A stretch of 64,000 nucleotides of DNA, from the NCBI RefSeq assembly GCF_905115235.1, contig NC_051849.1, positions 138,118,712-138,182,711 on the forward strand, read 5' to 3'. A program made the position numbers and the translations under genes. This stretch comes from Hermetia illucens (lineage: Eukaryota; Arthropoda; Insecta; Diptera; Stratiomyidae). Below the pieces are notes generated by a model that was not told the DNA's origin, searched no databases, and saw only the letters and a list, made by a program, of their open reading frames with translations. Shown piece after piece: positions 37,116 to 49,682 of this stretch (position 1 is its first letter; each line of letters starts with the position of its first letter).

Positions 37116-37557
37116 GCAGAATACAAATTTCAACATTTTGGTTGGTATGAGACTTGACTGAAAATAAATCCTTTTCGTTTATAACAAACATAAGGTCCTG
37201 TTTCATTTCTCAGTATAAAACTTTATTCAATATCATATTCGTTTTGAAGATTCAAACCACTTTTGAAATTCACACAGCTCTAGAGTTTAAGGGTTTCATT
37301 CTTTACAGGACCAGGGAAAACAAAAGGTAGTACACAAAGGTACGATCATCCAAGCGGATGGAGTAATATCTTAGGTCATAATTGTTATTTCTTAAGATCT
37401 TCTAAGTATTAATCGTTACTAATTTTGGATGAAACAAAACCTTAATAAAACTAACAAATTGTGCTTCTTTCACATCACCATTTTTGATTATCATATTTCT
37501 AATGTATGTATGCAGCAAATGTAAATAGGAAGGATGTTTGTTTATTAAAAACGAGGA
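37116..37557. other. 3' flank of NUDT2 copy 2
   Basis: No gene or clear repeat is seen. It presumably holds the 3' UTR of the Nudix gene. Confidence 0.35.
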
Positions 37558-38047
37558 TCACTTTTGTAGTTTCAGAATTTGCTCCTCAGCCCAATCTATG
37601 ACATTTGATAACTCTTCATAGTGTGCTAGATCTTTAGCCTCTTCTCTCGGCAACCATTTGTAATCCTCATGTTCACTGGATAAATGAAGAAGCATCTCTG
37701 GATTGATCAGTTCAGCTAACCAATAGATGACTGTTTTGAATTTGCCTTTCACGATATATTCGGAAGTTGTGGTAATATCCGTATAAATTTTGAGATCTTT
37801 CTCAAGATACCTGTGAAGAAGTAAACTGTGCAGCAAAAAAAAAACAGTCATAAACCCGTTCCCCATACCCTGAATCTTCGAAAGTTTCACGAATAGCTCC
37901 CATGAAAGGATCTTCCCACTTTTTGACATGGCCTTTTGGTAGGCTCCAATGATGTGCGCCAGATGATTTTTGAAGTAGTAGATATTGAATTTCCCCGGCA
38001 TATCGTCGGAATAGAAGCATACCAGCAGCAGGACGTCCTCGTTCCAT
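37558..38047 (-). CDS. Ap4A hydrolase paralogue (NUDT2 type), copy 2, altered Nudix box
   Basis: This is a paralogue of the gene at 26337. It has two exons, 38047-37869 and 37810-37558, a 58-bp intron at exactly the same codon, and 143 residues without a frame break. The C-terminal half (KTVIYWLAELI, SSEHEDYKWLPREEA) is well conserved. By eye about 48 of 83 exon-2 residues match copy 1. The Nudix box at residues 39-61 reads GHVKKWEDPFMGAIRETFED then SGY. Gly39, Glu45, Arg53, Glu54 and Glu57 are kept, but the last Glu of REXXEE is Asp58. The EPGED-like loop is KKWED and WTPPKG is WSLPKG. The open frame argues for retained function. Altered substrate or reduced catalysis is an inference. Confidence 0.92.
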
Positions 38048-39076
38048 TTTGTACTTACTATAACAAGGAAACTTTGTGAAAAAAAAGAATAACGACCTTG
38101 GGTAAGGAGCGTGACAGGCGAAGGTCTAAAGAATTAGCACAAAAACACTCATAATGCTGTTTTTTTGGATTGCAAAACTATCGAAGGAACTCCTGGGTTT
38201 GGTCGAGTCGAATTAGAAAGATTTACTTGTGTAAACTACATAGTCTTTCGTTCCCAAAGCAAATATGATAAAATATATTTTTTATTTGGTAGCAATAATA
38301 TATTTAAAAATTCAAATCCAGAGGAAGAAGGCGCTAGAATGAACGCCTGTAGAGCAAACTTGTGCGTCTATTGTTTAGTATTGTGCAGTAAGTTGCAATA
38401 ATAATGGAATAATGGACAACAACAAATTAATAAATGGATTTTGGTGTAAGCAGAAAATAGTGAACTGGAACCAACATCAATCATTGAGCTTCACAAGTGA
38501 TTAAAACTTCAACATTCACTGGAAAAATCTGAAGGGTTTTAGGACTTCAGCCTATGGTTAACTCGTAATTTAACAAACAGCGAGTGTTCTCACGGCAAAG
38601 ATTAGGTTGACTTACCTGAATGTAGGTCGTCGGGTTCCCCTAATGTAACCAGGGGTGCGATACTCTGGGGCCTCCACTGAATTTACTTGGTTCCAAGATG
38701 ATCAACTCTTGCAGTGATGATTGCCCACTAACACTTCCTTTATATATCTACGCAGTATCACTTGCTGCAAGCTTTTCCACAGAAAATTGGTAAACTTAAT
38801 CGAATTACTGGCCAATTTGATATGAATTCTACAGACAATTCCACCCTGTCCCCAGTATGGGGTATTTTAAGCAGAATTGGGAAACGTCAAGTGAGTAGCA
38901 TGTCAACTTGAAGAGTAAACATAACCCTACATCTGTCAAAGTGTTCTAGGCGTAAGTGCATGTCTGTACGCTGGGTTTTGCGTTGAGTAACTTCGCCGGA
39001 ATGATCTCATAATTGTCAGTGTCGAATAAAAAGTGAATATCCTAATTTCCGTGAAGTGTTCTAAGAAACATTAACG
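38048..39076. other. Intergenic region between divergent NUDT2 copy 2 and the FASTK-like gene
   Basis: This is the shared upstream region of two divergent genes, with no recognised repeat. The part 38930-39076 probably holds the 5' UTR of the FASTK-like gene. A block at 38580-38760 is richer in GC but matches no RNA gene I know. Confidence 0.45.
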
Positions 39077-40883
39077 ATGTTGTCGCTGTCACGAGTCGTC
39101 GTCCAGCAGTTCGTGTTGCAAAATTCTAAAATCATCCCCCGGCAAATAAGCACCATCGGAGCGTTGTATGCGGCCTTCACTACGAGGGATTTGTTGGCAG
39201 GATCACACGGTGAAGCTGGAACACTTATTACTCGGTTTGTTAAGCACATTGCGCTGGAGAAGTGCAAAACCGACCCTCTGATCCCACAGAAAATCAAATA
39301 TTCCAGTTTTTATCCACTCACCGACTTTCGAAGCTTCCGGGAGTCCTTACATGAAATCGAAACAGACCAAATCCCCCGCTTGCTGATATACACGTACACG
39401 TTTAAAACGAATGGAGATCCACAGAAGGTCGCTCAGGCGCTCAATGAAATCGATTCCATTTGCTTGGCGCGGATCAATGAAATGGATCACGAAACGCTTT
39501 TGAGTACTTTGTACGCACTCATGTTCCTCCTACCCAACAAGATCACGAAGTTCGCGTTCTACCCCAGGGCCATTCAGAAGTTGGTGGCAGAACTGGGTGA
39601 CGACTGTCCAAAAGAGCGGCTCGTGGAGATATGCTTTTACCTAGGACTGTGGAAGAAACATCGGCGGTCCATCGAACTGATGAAGTTTATCAGAGACAGG
39701 CATCTAGAACGCTACGTAGATAAATTTACGCAAATGGAATTTGCAATTGTTTCAAACGCCCTATTCAAATCGAGTTCAGTGTGCGATAGTCCGGCTTTCA
39801 AGGAGCGGCTGGTGCAAGAAGTTGCAGAGTCTGCCGGAATAGATGACTCGATTCTGATAACATTCGTGAAATCCTTACGACTGAACCGCGTACAATCCGA
39901 CAAAGTCCTGAATAAAGTTCTGTCTTTGAAAGCAGAAGGGAGACTGGATGATATGCAATTCAAAGGTCTGGTGCACATTTTAGCATTATTCGCGGACGGA
40001 CATTACAATAACCCCAAAATCTGTACCTTCTTCACCCAGTCATGTTTAAATAAACTGGATGCAATGACTAACGATGACAACCTCGCTTTCAATGACATGC
40101 GGGCGAAAGACCTATCAACTTTCGTTTGGGCTTGTGCTTCACTAGGCTACGACCAACTCACTCCCCAGGACTACGATTTTCTGACCGAAATCATCTTGAA
40201 TAAAGTCAGAAGAGACGAGTATAAATATTGTCCTGACGAATTAATCGACACAGTCCTCTCATTGTGGACGCTTGGCCATAAGTCGCAAGATCTGGTGCAG
40301 GCAGTGTTCGAATTACGAAGCATCCCAACTGAAAGCGTCGACAGAGTGAAACTTGATTCCAGGCTTGAATTACTGAAAAGCTGTATTCAAATTGAGGAGC
40401 CAAACTGGATAAGAAAACCTCAAAAGAAATCTTTTGACGAACAAAGACCAGCCCCAAAATACCTCATTGAGAAGCAGCCACAGTTGCAGAACGTTTTCAA
40501 CATAATTGAGGAGAATAAGGAAGAGTTAGGGGTGAAAAACAGCCAGTACGTTGCTGCTATACATCAATTGAATATCGCGAGTATTCTAGTAGAGCTGGAG
40601 GATGGGAAGAAATGCTTTGTGGAAGTATTAGAGGGTAATCATATGCTGAAATTTGAAGAGAAACCAGTGTCGATTGTTGGCTTGAAACTTAGGTTATTGG
40701 AACATCTTGGCTATAGCATTGTTGTGGTAACTTTCATGCACTTCTGTATACATTAGAATACTTGAAAATATAAATTTGCCTTTCCAGGTGCCTCCAGCGC
40801 TGACCGGGGATCAAATTTTAGCAGCTCTGAAAGATTCTTTAGGGGCAAACGTTGATTTAGGTAAAGAGAAGTTAGTTTCTTAA
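39077..40883 (+). CDS. FASTK-family-like mitochondrial protein
   Basis: There are two coding exons, 39077-40726 and 40788-40883, with a 61-bp phase-0 intron (join SIVV-VPPALTGD), giving 581 residues. The start has a presequence-like N-terminus (MLSLSRVVVQQFVLQNSKII). The body is made of helical repeats such as LLSTLYALMFLLPNKITKFA, LVEICFYLGLWKKHR and LSTFVWACASLGYDQLTPQD. These resemble the FAST_1 region of FASTK-domain proteins, which bind and process mitochondrial RNAs. The C-terminus (ILVELEDGKKCFVEVLEGNH ... LKLRLLEHLGYSIVVV) resembles a RAP domain, ending in the short exon. I cannot tell which FASTKD member it is. The alternative is another octotricopeptide-like mitochondrial RNA-binding protein. 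Confidence 0.65.
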
Positions 40884-40913
40884 ATAGCTGTGTTCTATAC
40901 ATTTAAATAGAGA

Positions 40914-40919
40914 AATAAA
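40914..40919 (+). promoter_or_regulatory. Polyadenylation signal AATAAA of the FASTK-like gene
   Basis: A canonical AATAAA lies 31 bases past the stop codon, which implies a very short 3' UTR. Confidence 0.6.
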
Positions 40920-40929
40920 TTTGGAACTC

Positions 40930-41825
40930 GAAAAAGAATGTTTCTACTGTTTTACAATAACATCAACCGAAAATAAGGGGAAATGAATATGCGAATGCAA
41001 ATACTGGATATCACAGTTCGTACCGGATGGGTTTTTGTAAAGTGCGATTAAATGCCCTTTCTAGATCGTCATGGGGTTTCTTCAGAAACAGCTAGGTAGG
41101 TTGATGTTGAAAATATGCCCGTAAGATGTTTTTTTGGATGAGATAATTACGGAATCGGGCGGTAATTCGAATATTCTGCCTGACTAACTTTCTTTTTGCA
41201 TATTGGAACGGCCGTCTTGCATTCCCTGGGTGCTCTATCCTCATCAATAACATGATTGAGGAACTCAATGAGCCAGAGCATTAGGCCCCGGTTCTTCGTT
41301 TCCTCACTTGCAATGATGTCAAATTCGGTTGCTCTCTCGCATTTCCCCTTTAATTTCTGCTTTTTTTTTTTGTAATGACATATTTATTTTAATGTATCTT
41401 TTGGAGTAGGAACCCTTTGTTTTGAATAGGCTGACATTATGCTGCTGAAGTAGTCTCCTGGCTAAGGGATTATGGCACGAAGTTTTTCCTTTGTATTTCG
41501 TTATCTGAAATGAGAACTCCCCCTTTATTGCTGCAATTTCGAGGTATCTGTAGATGTTTATATTTTTCACATGCCAAGGATCCTGAACTGGTCTCTTTGC
41601 AGCAATTACATGTTGGATATTCCTCGCATTTAAATTCCGTAGATTGATATTATGACAATTTTGCAGAGCAAGCGTTTGTGTTCGGGTTCAGCTTAGAGTA
41701 TTTATCTATTTATTTAAGTAGATTTTTGATGCAATATGAGGATTCGAATAGGTACTTACAATGGCAGCATCATCTCCAAAAGTCCAGATTGTCAGATCCG
41801 GAGTATAAATGAGCTGTGAAGTGTC
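40930..41825. other. Probable LINE debris, no gene
   Basis: Fragments around 41040-41320 look like decayed LINE sequence because of their mixed composition and position next to 41826, but no motif is readable. Confidence 0.3.
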
Positions 41826-42110
41826 GGTCCAAGGACGCTACCTTGGAAAACTCCACCTGGGACGTTATAATCGCGAGACGTGAAACTTTTGCGTTTCATC
41901 CCAAATTTGCGTTCCATCCATACTGGAAGCAACTTTAAAAATCAGACCATGCTGTAGTTTATCGAAGCAATACTGGTGCTGAAGAATCATTTTGTTTTCT
42001 ACTAGATACGGTGTGATTTTTAAAACTAGTGTTTCTTCCACCACTTTCAAAGGTAGAAGAGCAGAGTTTAAAGGATGCAACCCGTCGAGTTCTGGGTCTC
42101 ATCCCTATCA
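41826..42110 (-). mobile_element. LINE reverse transcriptase fragment (Jockey-like)
   Basis: On the - strand this reads ALLPLKVVEETLVLKITPYL, then VENKMILQHQYCFDKLQHGL. It resembles the conserved RT motif region (RPISLLP..SKVVEK...QFGF) of Jockey/CR1-like LINEs. It is short, with no preserved ends. Confidence 0.5.
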
Positions 42111-42559
42111 CATTTAAGAATCATTATAATTTCCAAAATTTTCTAAGAATTATACCCTTATTAGGCAAGACGTTGAATCTGTGGGTCACGTGAGTAAAAT
42201 TGCTACCGGCTGTGTGTTGAGCTTAGTAACGACTGGCATTAAACAGGTCTCTTTACTGAAACCAATTAGGTGGGGTATTTTTCATCGGTTGGCTGGGAGA
42301 TTAGTAGGCTGTCCAGAAGAAACCATAGCTAATCTACTGTCTCTTAGCCAGTCTCCCAACTGTCTTCCTTTGGGAGTTATCAGTGTGGATCCCCATTGAG
42401 TGTGCTTAGTAGTAAAGAATGAGGAAATGTGTTTCACAGAACTTAAACTTGGGTTGGTTGACTCGCTTTGCAGTAGTCTTCTAGATGATAATGCTTAATG
42501 CGGAATCTGATAAGTATTCCAGATCGCCATAGACTTACCCTTTCACATGCTTTGTTTCG

Positions 42560-44345
42560 TAGAAGCAATTATGATCAAAGAGTAGTATAGGTCCCAGGGC
42601 GAAACGTGAATTGGTACCCTCGATGGAGCATAAGAACTTGGAAACGCCTGCTGAACCAACACCAATGGCTCTACTACCAAACCCTATCTCTATTTGCACG
42701 TGGTGACCGCTGGGACCTCTTTCTTCACGAAAAGCTGCAGACGAAGAAGGATGAAGGCGAGTCTCCCGCGCCTAAAAACGGGACAAATTGTACCAACTGG
42801 TCCTCCAGATTGGGGGTTAGGTAGGGCTGACAACCCGTCACGGAAAACAAACCGTTACGAAGCAACAGAAGGAGCCTTGGACAAGAAGAATTTAAAACGA
42901 TAACAGAATAAGGAGTTGCGCATTCTAATGGAACATGCGCTCCCTAGGGACCGGCTTCCTGGCGAAGAGCCGCTACACCATATATTATAGAGCCGTTGGC
43001 TCCCATAGCTTACATCAAAATATCAATGATAACGGACCGCGGATTATTCAATGAGGAGTGTCGCATGAAATGGTTGTTAAAAGTAGCTGGTTTGCGCGGA
43101 AAATGGTCCAAACAAACGCAGACCTCTTCAGAGGGGACCACTTTCAACTAAATTGACCACGTGCTGATCGAACGCCGCCACCTCTCAACCTTGATCAATG
43201 TAAGAGCATATAGGGGACGCAATATAGACTCGGATAACTATCTCGTTGGCATGGTGCTCCGAGCCCGAATTACAACACCACTTACAATCCCCTCTAACAA
43301 TGTGGACTCCGGCGAGCGGAGAAAGGAAGCTTGGGAGAACTAACTGTGAACTCGAAAAGTACAGGGTATATGGTATCCCAACGAAATGAATACGACTGTC
43401 TAGGCTGACCCTGCCCAATGTGCGAGACCAGATAAAAGCAGCAGGATCACTCTTAAGACCATTCAACATCAACAACCGTCTAATACAAGGGGATGCCCTA
43501 TAATGCGTCCTCTTACCTGGCCCTGGAAACAGTGGTCCGTGATGCCACCCAACTACTGGCATATGTTGACGATATCAACATCATGGGAAGAACAACCCGA
43601 GATGTACAATTTACCTTCATCCAGATCGAGCAGGCGGCACGAGATCTCGAGTTGCACATCAATGAAATCAAGACAAAATATATGGTGGCAACGTCAGCAC
43701 CAGAAACCAACCAACCAATAACATAGCAATAACTGTTGATAATTTCTCCTATCTAGGATCGGAAATCACAACCGATAGCAGCTACGACGCTGAAATCTGC
43801 GCACGGTTGTTTGCTGCCAACGGACCGTATTTCAGCTTACAAAAACTGTTTCATTCAAAACGTCACACCATAGGGTCAAAGCTCTTACTGTACAAGAAAA
43901 TGATCTTCCCGGTCCTTATGTATTCCTCGGAGACTTGGGTTCCTAGCAAGAAAAATTACAAACTCTTGGCCGCGTTTGAGAGAAGAATCCTCTGAAGAAT
44001 TTTTGGCTCACTACATGAGGATGGATGATTCCGTAGCCTACATAATGACGAAATCAATGTGCAATACCATGGCCGTCAGGTTGTGGACAAAATCCGGCTC
44101 AATAGGTTCCGTTGGAGGGGTCACTTAATTCGTATGGACGAAGATGATCCAACCTGAAAATCTATATAAAGAAGAGGCAGACCCTGCCTGAGATGGAACG
44201 ATGGCGTAGGTTAGGACGCTAGACAGCCTTTAGGGATATCGAATTGGTGGACCTCGACGCGAAACCGGGATGTCTGGAGTTCCTTACAAAGGCAGGCCTA
44301 GACCAAATACCGGTTGTTGCGCCATTGATGATGATGATAATATTT
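42560..44345 (+). mobile_element. RTE-like LINE (subfamily 1), internally deleted
   Basis: The region 42590-42880 is the 5' region shared with 21040. At 43150-43270 is the endonuclease end (DHVLIERRHLSTLINVRAY). At 43430-43730 are the RT end (LLAYVDDINIMG, then FIQIEQAARDLELHINEIKT). At 43780-44130 is the C-terminal part (GPYFSLQKLFHSKRHTIGSK, LMYSSETWVPSKK, FERRIL). The 3' terminus GGTTGTTGCGCCATTGATGA is followed by ATG repeats at 44310-44340. It is dead, with large internal gaps, but it keeps both outer parts. Confidence 0.78.
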
Positions 44346-45606
44346 TTAAAATCAAATCATTAGCCAAATATATTCTTCTGCTTTAATGGCTAGTGTAATA
44401 AGAGTTGTATTGAAATATAGAAGGTTCGATGTTTTATTGGCAAGTGCATGTCTTCCTCTTTGGTTTTTGTGGAATCATTTGCCTTTCACCGTAGAACCCC
44501 ATCAACTCTTCCATTTGAAAGTTTGGGAAAAACGAATTGCGCACTTTATGGCCATTTTCGTTTGCGAATAGGAAAAAATTGCCTGGTGTTTGTTTTAGCC
44601 CTGGATTGCGAAGTTGTAGGTCCGTAATGGCGAGCGATCGGTTTCACTTGCAGAATTTTGACACTTTTTCAGGAATTACTGCTTCTTAAGAATTGTCTTG
44701 ATTTTTTGAACGTTAGACGTTTTTTCTCCAACTTTCAGGCTAGAATTCGCTTTTCCTCTTTCTACTTTGCTGTTCCACAATAGGTTGTTCCCCCTAATTT
44801 GTTTTTTTTTTTGGTTCATAATCTAAGTTGCGTCCAACTGAGGACAACTCAATAACTGATTCTGCAAAATGCATAAATACTACGTAAGTATTATTAATTC
44901 GGCATTTTGCGTACAAACTAGATATGTAGATAAAATCAAATTATAGCAATGACCAAAAAACAAAACTTACCTTCAAAATAATTATCAAATACCATCCTGT
45001 CCTGATGAATTGCCTCTGCCCTGGACGAAACCATCAGTCACTTTTTTTTATGAAAGAGGACTCCGTGGACCACAAGAGAGGAAGTAAGCTGCTTCCCAAG
45101 TGGTCCGGTCCGTCATCAAGTGGATGCAGACTCAGGACTCCCAGCACACTCACAAAAAATCACTTCGGCCTAGTTTAGGTCTGAACTTACGACGGATTTC
45201 ACTTCAATGTAATTCGTTCTCATGTCTGGTTTACGATTATATATAAATGGAGCGATTACCACTCGTCGCTACTCTCGGTCACGCTGGTCCCCGGGCAGAG
45301 GCGAGACAGCGTCTGATGAGTTGCCTCTGCCCTGGACGAAACTGTCACTCGCTTTCTTGGACCATCTATTCTCCAAACAAATATTGCAGGAAAACACTAT
45401 GCACTCAATAAAAATAGAACCCAACGCAACAGAATAAAGAAACGGACAAGGCGGGAAAAAGTTAATGCTAGGGTGGGCTATGCGATATTGACCGCTCTGG
45501 CATCAGCAGTTTGTAGATTGGCACATTACGGTCTAACAATTATTAGTCCTTCTATCTATATAGATAATACATATTGCACACCTATTTCTGTTCCTACCGC
45601 AATTTC
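44346..45606. other. No gene; contains a spaced direct repeat
   Basis: No coding content is recognised. A word of about 45 bp (tgatgaattgcctctgccct...) at 45005 recurs at 45317 with a few changes, and the stretch between is unique in this window. Confidence 0.4.
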
Positions 45607-46480
45607 TTCACAAGTCGGGAAAGCGGAAGCTCTACGCTTCAAGTATGAAAGGTTTTGTGTATTTCTTTTATAAAGACATTTGAGTGTGAATTTGTCTCAT
45701 TAGTACGTAACACGTAATATACGCATATATTATATGAGAATTTCCACTTACGGGTGATATTGACATTCAAAATCTTGAATTTCCAAAGAAGTGACAACTT
45801 TGACCTATTATAACTTTGTTAGTAATAGCGAGATTTCCACCAAACTTGGTAGGATTAAGCTTTATATTATAGCCTACATTGCTTTTGGGGTGCTAGGATG
45901 AACTTAAGCGGGGTTATGTAGCCAATTACTAACAATTATAGTAATGTACTATTGTTAACTTTATTTAAAGGGATATCCCTATGGAAGGTATTTCGGAGCC
46001 TAGGCATTATATAGTGGCAGCTTCTTGATTTTTTTCAGATTTTTCGGTCGAGCGGTTTCTGAGAAAAAAAAAATTATCAATTTTGTCCCTCCGAACTCCC
46101 CAGCTCTCCAACAAATGTCAAAACTAATATCAGCTTCGGAAAGTACTAACCGAGACCTTTCATTTGATACACCACATGGCTGTATTTGGTGAAAAAAAAT
46201 TACACCCCCCTTTTCCATGCATGGGGACCTCCCCTTAAATTCGACGCAAAAGAATGTAACTCACTGTATGCATTAGCGTTCACAGTTCCCACCTTTCCAC
46301 CGAATTTTGGTCTCAATCGCTGCTACAGCGTCCGAGAAAAATGTATGTGGCGGACAGACAGACAGTAAACCGATTTTAATAAGGTTTTGTTTTACACAAA
46401 ATCTTAAAAACAAAAAATAGACAGACAGGCAGACAGTAAACGTATGTTAACAAGATTTTGTTTTACACAAAACCTTAGAA
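45607..46480 (+). repeat. F1 repeat, best full + copy
   Basis: This starts 'aagtcgggaaagcggaagct'. Next come 'taactttgttagtaatag', 'tttttcggtcgagcggtttc' and 'cctttcatttgatac', then a GACAGACAGACAG tract. The hairpin is AAGGTTTTGT, TTTAC, ACAAAATCTT at 46381-46405. The terminal segment (GACA tract plus hairpin) is then repeated once more at about 46417-46476. No coding capacity is present. Confidence 0.75.
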
Positions 46481-46499
46481 AATGAGGGTTCAGTACCGA

Positions 46500-46990
46500 A
46501 AGTAGGAACTAGATGGCTTCCTCTGTAGTTCTTCCCTGCCCGAAGTTTTCTTGGGGATCCGGAATAGGAGTTTTCACCCCGGTCCCAATTTTTTCACCAT
46601 GGATTTTCTCTACCAGACTCTTTTTAGGCACACATTATTTATGCTGTCTATATAGGTCATTATCTTCTTTTTTTCAGCCTTTATCTTATTCAAAAGCGAC
46701 TTCGTTTCGAACTGACAATTACGTCACCATCTAGTGCATCAAGACATCGTTGTTTCGGCCGGGCTTTTGGTAGTTTACCATCGACTTCGGTGTTCAGACC
46801 AACTTTAATTAATGATTTCTCATCAGCGCGAATTACATGTCTATACTGTTAACGATGCCTCTCTGGTTTTTTTCACGATCGGTACAACCACATATCGATC
46901 GTGAATATCCTCATTTCGGATGTGATCATGCCATATTAATAATGGTCCAACGCATCATCTTTATCTCCATTACTGCAAACCACCGTTCTA
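46500..46990 (-). mobile_element. RTE-like LINE (subfamily 2), diverged 3' end
   Basis: This matches 34255-34850 in the same orientation: the tail 'cttctttttttcagcctt', the KRPKG-like 'tttcggccgggcttttggta' and the 'gcgcgaattacat' block. It is more degraded than the copy at 34250 and lacks the palindromic insertion. Confidence 0.6.
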
Positions 46991-47799
46991 TATAGGTCAC
47001 TATCTTATCCTGTAATATATATAAGTCAACTTATCCTAGAATGCCTGGTTTAGTGTAGAAATATATATACTTTGAAGAAAACATTCGGTTTTAGGGTTGC
47101 CAGACTGACTTTATGGCCCCAATAGAAATTTGAACCAGGTCCATGGGTTTCCAATAATTGTTGAGTATTGAAGAGCGGAAATCCAAAATCTTCTAGTCAT
47201 GTATATTCATATATATTAATGCTAACTTGAAAATTGCTGATCTAATTTCTTATTCTAATGAATCCAATTGTCAACTTTGAGACCATTTTTACTCACTTTT
47301 CATTTCTAATCCCTCCCCCAATCACCTTGATGTTAAGCATGCTTGTCCCAAAGGGTTTCGTAAAATAATTTTTCCGGCTGTTCCAGGTTTGTTGAATATG
47401 TCTAGTACTATCCTTTTACATAAAAAAGAGGGCGTTAGGCCAGATATACCATATACATAATCACACATAAAAAGCTTCATAAGATAAGTAACATATTACA
47501 TAACAAAAGCAATATATCCTAAGAGTTTAGAATTACCTTATTAATTCATAAGCTTTCATACGCGTATACTGATAAATGTTCCAAACTTGTTTTATCAGTT
47601 ACAAGTTGTTGATGTCTATTCGATAACCTTCCTTTACAATTTGTTTTTCTATTATTTTTCCTCGTTGTTTTCGCTTACGGCCAACCGTGTTGGGGGGGAT
47701 CAAGATCACTTTCAAGACCTTCTATTATCAAAGAAGGTTTAAGGCAAGTGGGTGTTCTATGAAGCATTCTTTTTAATTTGCTCCAAAAATTGTTCGCGA
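46991..47799. other. No gene recognised
   Basis: This is AT-rich DNA with no open frame of note. Confidence 0.35.
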
Positions 47800-48475
47800 T
47801 AAGTCCACGTAACTATTGGCCTATATTGACGATATTGAGATGATGAACATTTCGAGAGTAAGCGGTACGAGATCTTTGCTACATTAGTAAAAGCAAGACA
47901 AATACATGGAGGCAACTTCAGTATCAAAACCAAGAAGCAGCGACATCCAATAGCAGCGGTCAATTGAAACCAACAAAGGCAGAAGACTACAACTTCGAAA
48001 CCTGTTGAAAATGTCTCTTATCTATCGTCAAAAATCGTAGCCGATAACAGCTACAATCCTTGACAGCCAGCAGAGTCTATTGCACCTTACAAAAACTGTT
48101 TCGCTTCAAAAGCCTCACCATAGAGTTGAATTTACTACTGTACAAACCAATAATCTAGTTAAACCCAATGATAGACCCATTCGAGAAAAGACTCCTCCCA
48201 TAAATGTTTGGCTTCGTACAGGAGGATAGACGATTCCCGAGTGAGAGTGATGTAACTTTGGCTTGGTTGCGCTTAAAATAGGGAGCGAGTCATCTAATCC
48301 ATATGTGTGAAAATGGTCCAGCATGGAAAATTTATAGGGGCAATATGTATGAGACAGAGGAATGACGTTGGCTAGGATGCCAGAAACCTGCTAGAGATGT
48401 CCAATTGGCGAGTCTCGATGAAAAGCCGGAATTTTTGGAGTTCCGTGGTGGATACTAATGAATGAATGTCGAACG
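47800..48475 (+). mobile_element. RTE-like LINE (subfamily 1), highly diverged 3' part
   Basis: This can be aligned with 43560-44290. It has 'actattggcctatattgacg' (ADDI region), then a LQKLFRFKSLTIELNLLLYK-like reading and an FEKRLL-like reading, then 'tggagttccgtggtggatac'. It is the oldest-looking copy of the subfamily here. Confidence 0.55.
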
Positions 48476-49682
48476 TGGAGCTTGATGCCAGCATTGGCAG
48501 AAATAACGCTACCACCAAATTATTCGACACCTTTAATATTTTACCCATTGATCCAGGCAGGTAGAATGCGATGACCCGTTAGACTAGAGACTTGGTATTT
48601 ATTTACTCCATTTATCAGCAAAACACAAACACAACAAAAGACAAACAAGTACATATTTTCGAGCTATTAACCATGCATTCTGACAGTATTTCAACAATTA
48701 TTTTCGAAAAATGCTTCTTCATGGCTTGCGCTCAAGATGCCAGATATGCCTTTCTAACCCTGGCTTCCTAGGATTTTCGTACATGTACATACAGCAGTTC
48801 GCCAGTAATCGCAGAACCGTAAGAAACAGGTTAACTCCAGCCGATTATCTTCGCTTGGCGTCACAAGATGTACATAATACAATTTGGAATCAGGATTATG
48901 GTATTGCAATTGTTCTTATTCGCGTGAATATCGCTTTCATGGCCAACACAGCAGTAAAATTTGTTTTATCTGGGCGGGAGCTTCCAAGACAATATGAGTT
49001 CTGGTGCCTCAAATTCCCCCGTTAACCGTAAGTATTGTGTCAGCATTTAGTTCCTTATATTCGTCGGCTCCACATTTTTGTGGACAGCCAAATAACATGG
49101 CCCTCCTTTGGAACGAGGTTGCGACCATGCTTACTATACACTCTTATGCTAAGGATATATGTTATGTCGATGTTGTATTCCATAAGTGAATTTTTATGTA
49201 ATTTTGACTTCCCTATTATAAACACTTAAATATTAGCTAATCTGCAGGACTAATTTTAACCAGTTCTCTTCATACCACCCAGCAACATTGAGCACCTTTC
49301 CGCAGATTGCACTGATGATACGTACGTACCCACTTCAAACATATCGATTGATTTCCCTTCCGGAACTGCACTTTGAATTTTTTTATGGTATACTCCACTA
49401 TCGAGTCACTTGTTCTTTTCAGCGCTTTGGAGATATATTGGTGTTTTCGACCAATTCAGGATGTAATGCTTTTTGCACTGGACCGTAATGTTAGAGCCTC
49501 TACTGTTGGCCGTTTTCCTAAACTAAATTTGACTTGATATCGTTTGCTTCAAACACACTTTATATCAAATAATTCATATAATAGAAAAAAATAATGTTAA
49601 TTTCAGTAAAAAACAAAATATTGGCATTTAGTACCAAGCTTAAGCATGAAACACTCAATGTTCCCGAAGAAAGTCCACCGAT
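48476..49682. other. No gene recognised; 3' flank of PGPEP1
   Basis: A 104-codon + frame at 48711-49025 has no recognisable motif and no supported splice partner. The 3' UTR of the - strand peptidase gene should lie just left of 49682. Confidence 0.35.

Noticed and set aside
38600-38760. Spliceosomal snRNA-like stretch ('gacttacctgaa' resembles the U1 5' end)
   Set aside because: The following sequence does not match the U1 body, and no Sm site or promoter is evident.
48711-49025. 104-codon + strand frame
   Set aside because: No known domain, no signal peptide and no splice support. The length is possible by chance in this composition.
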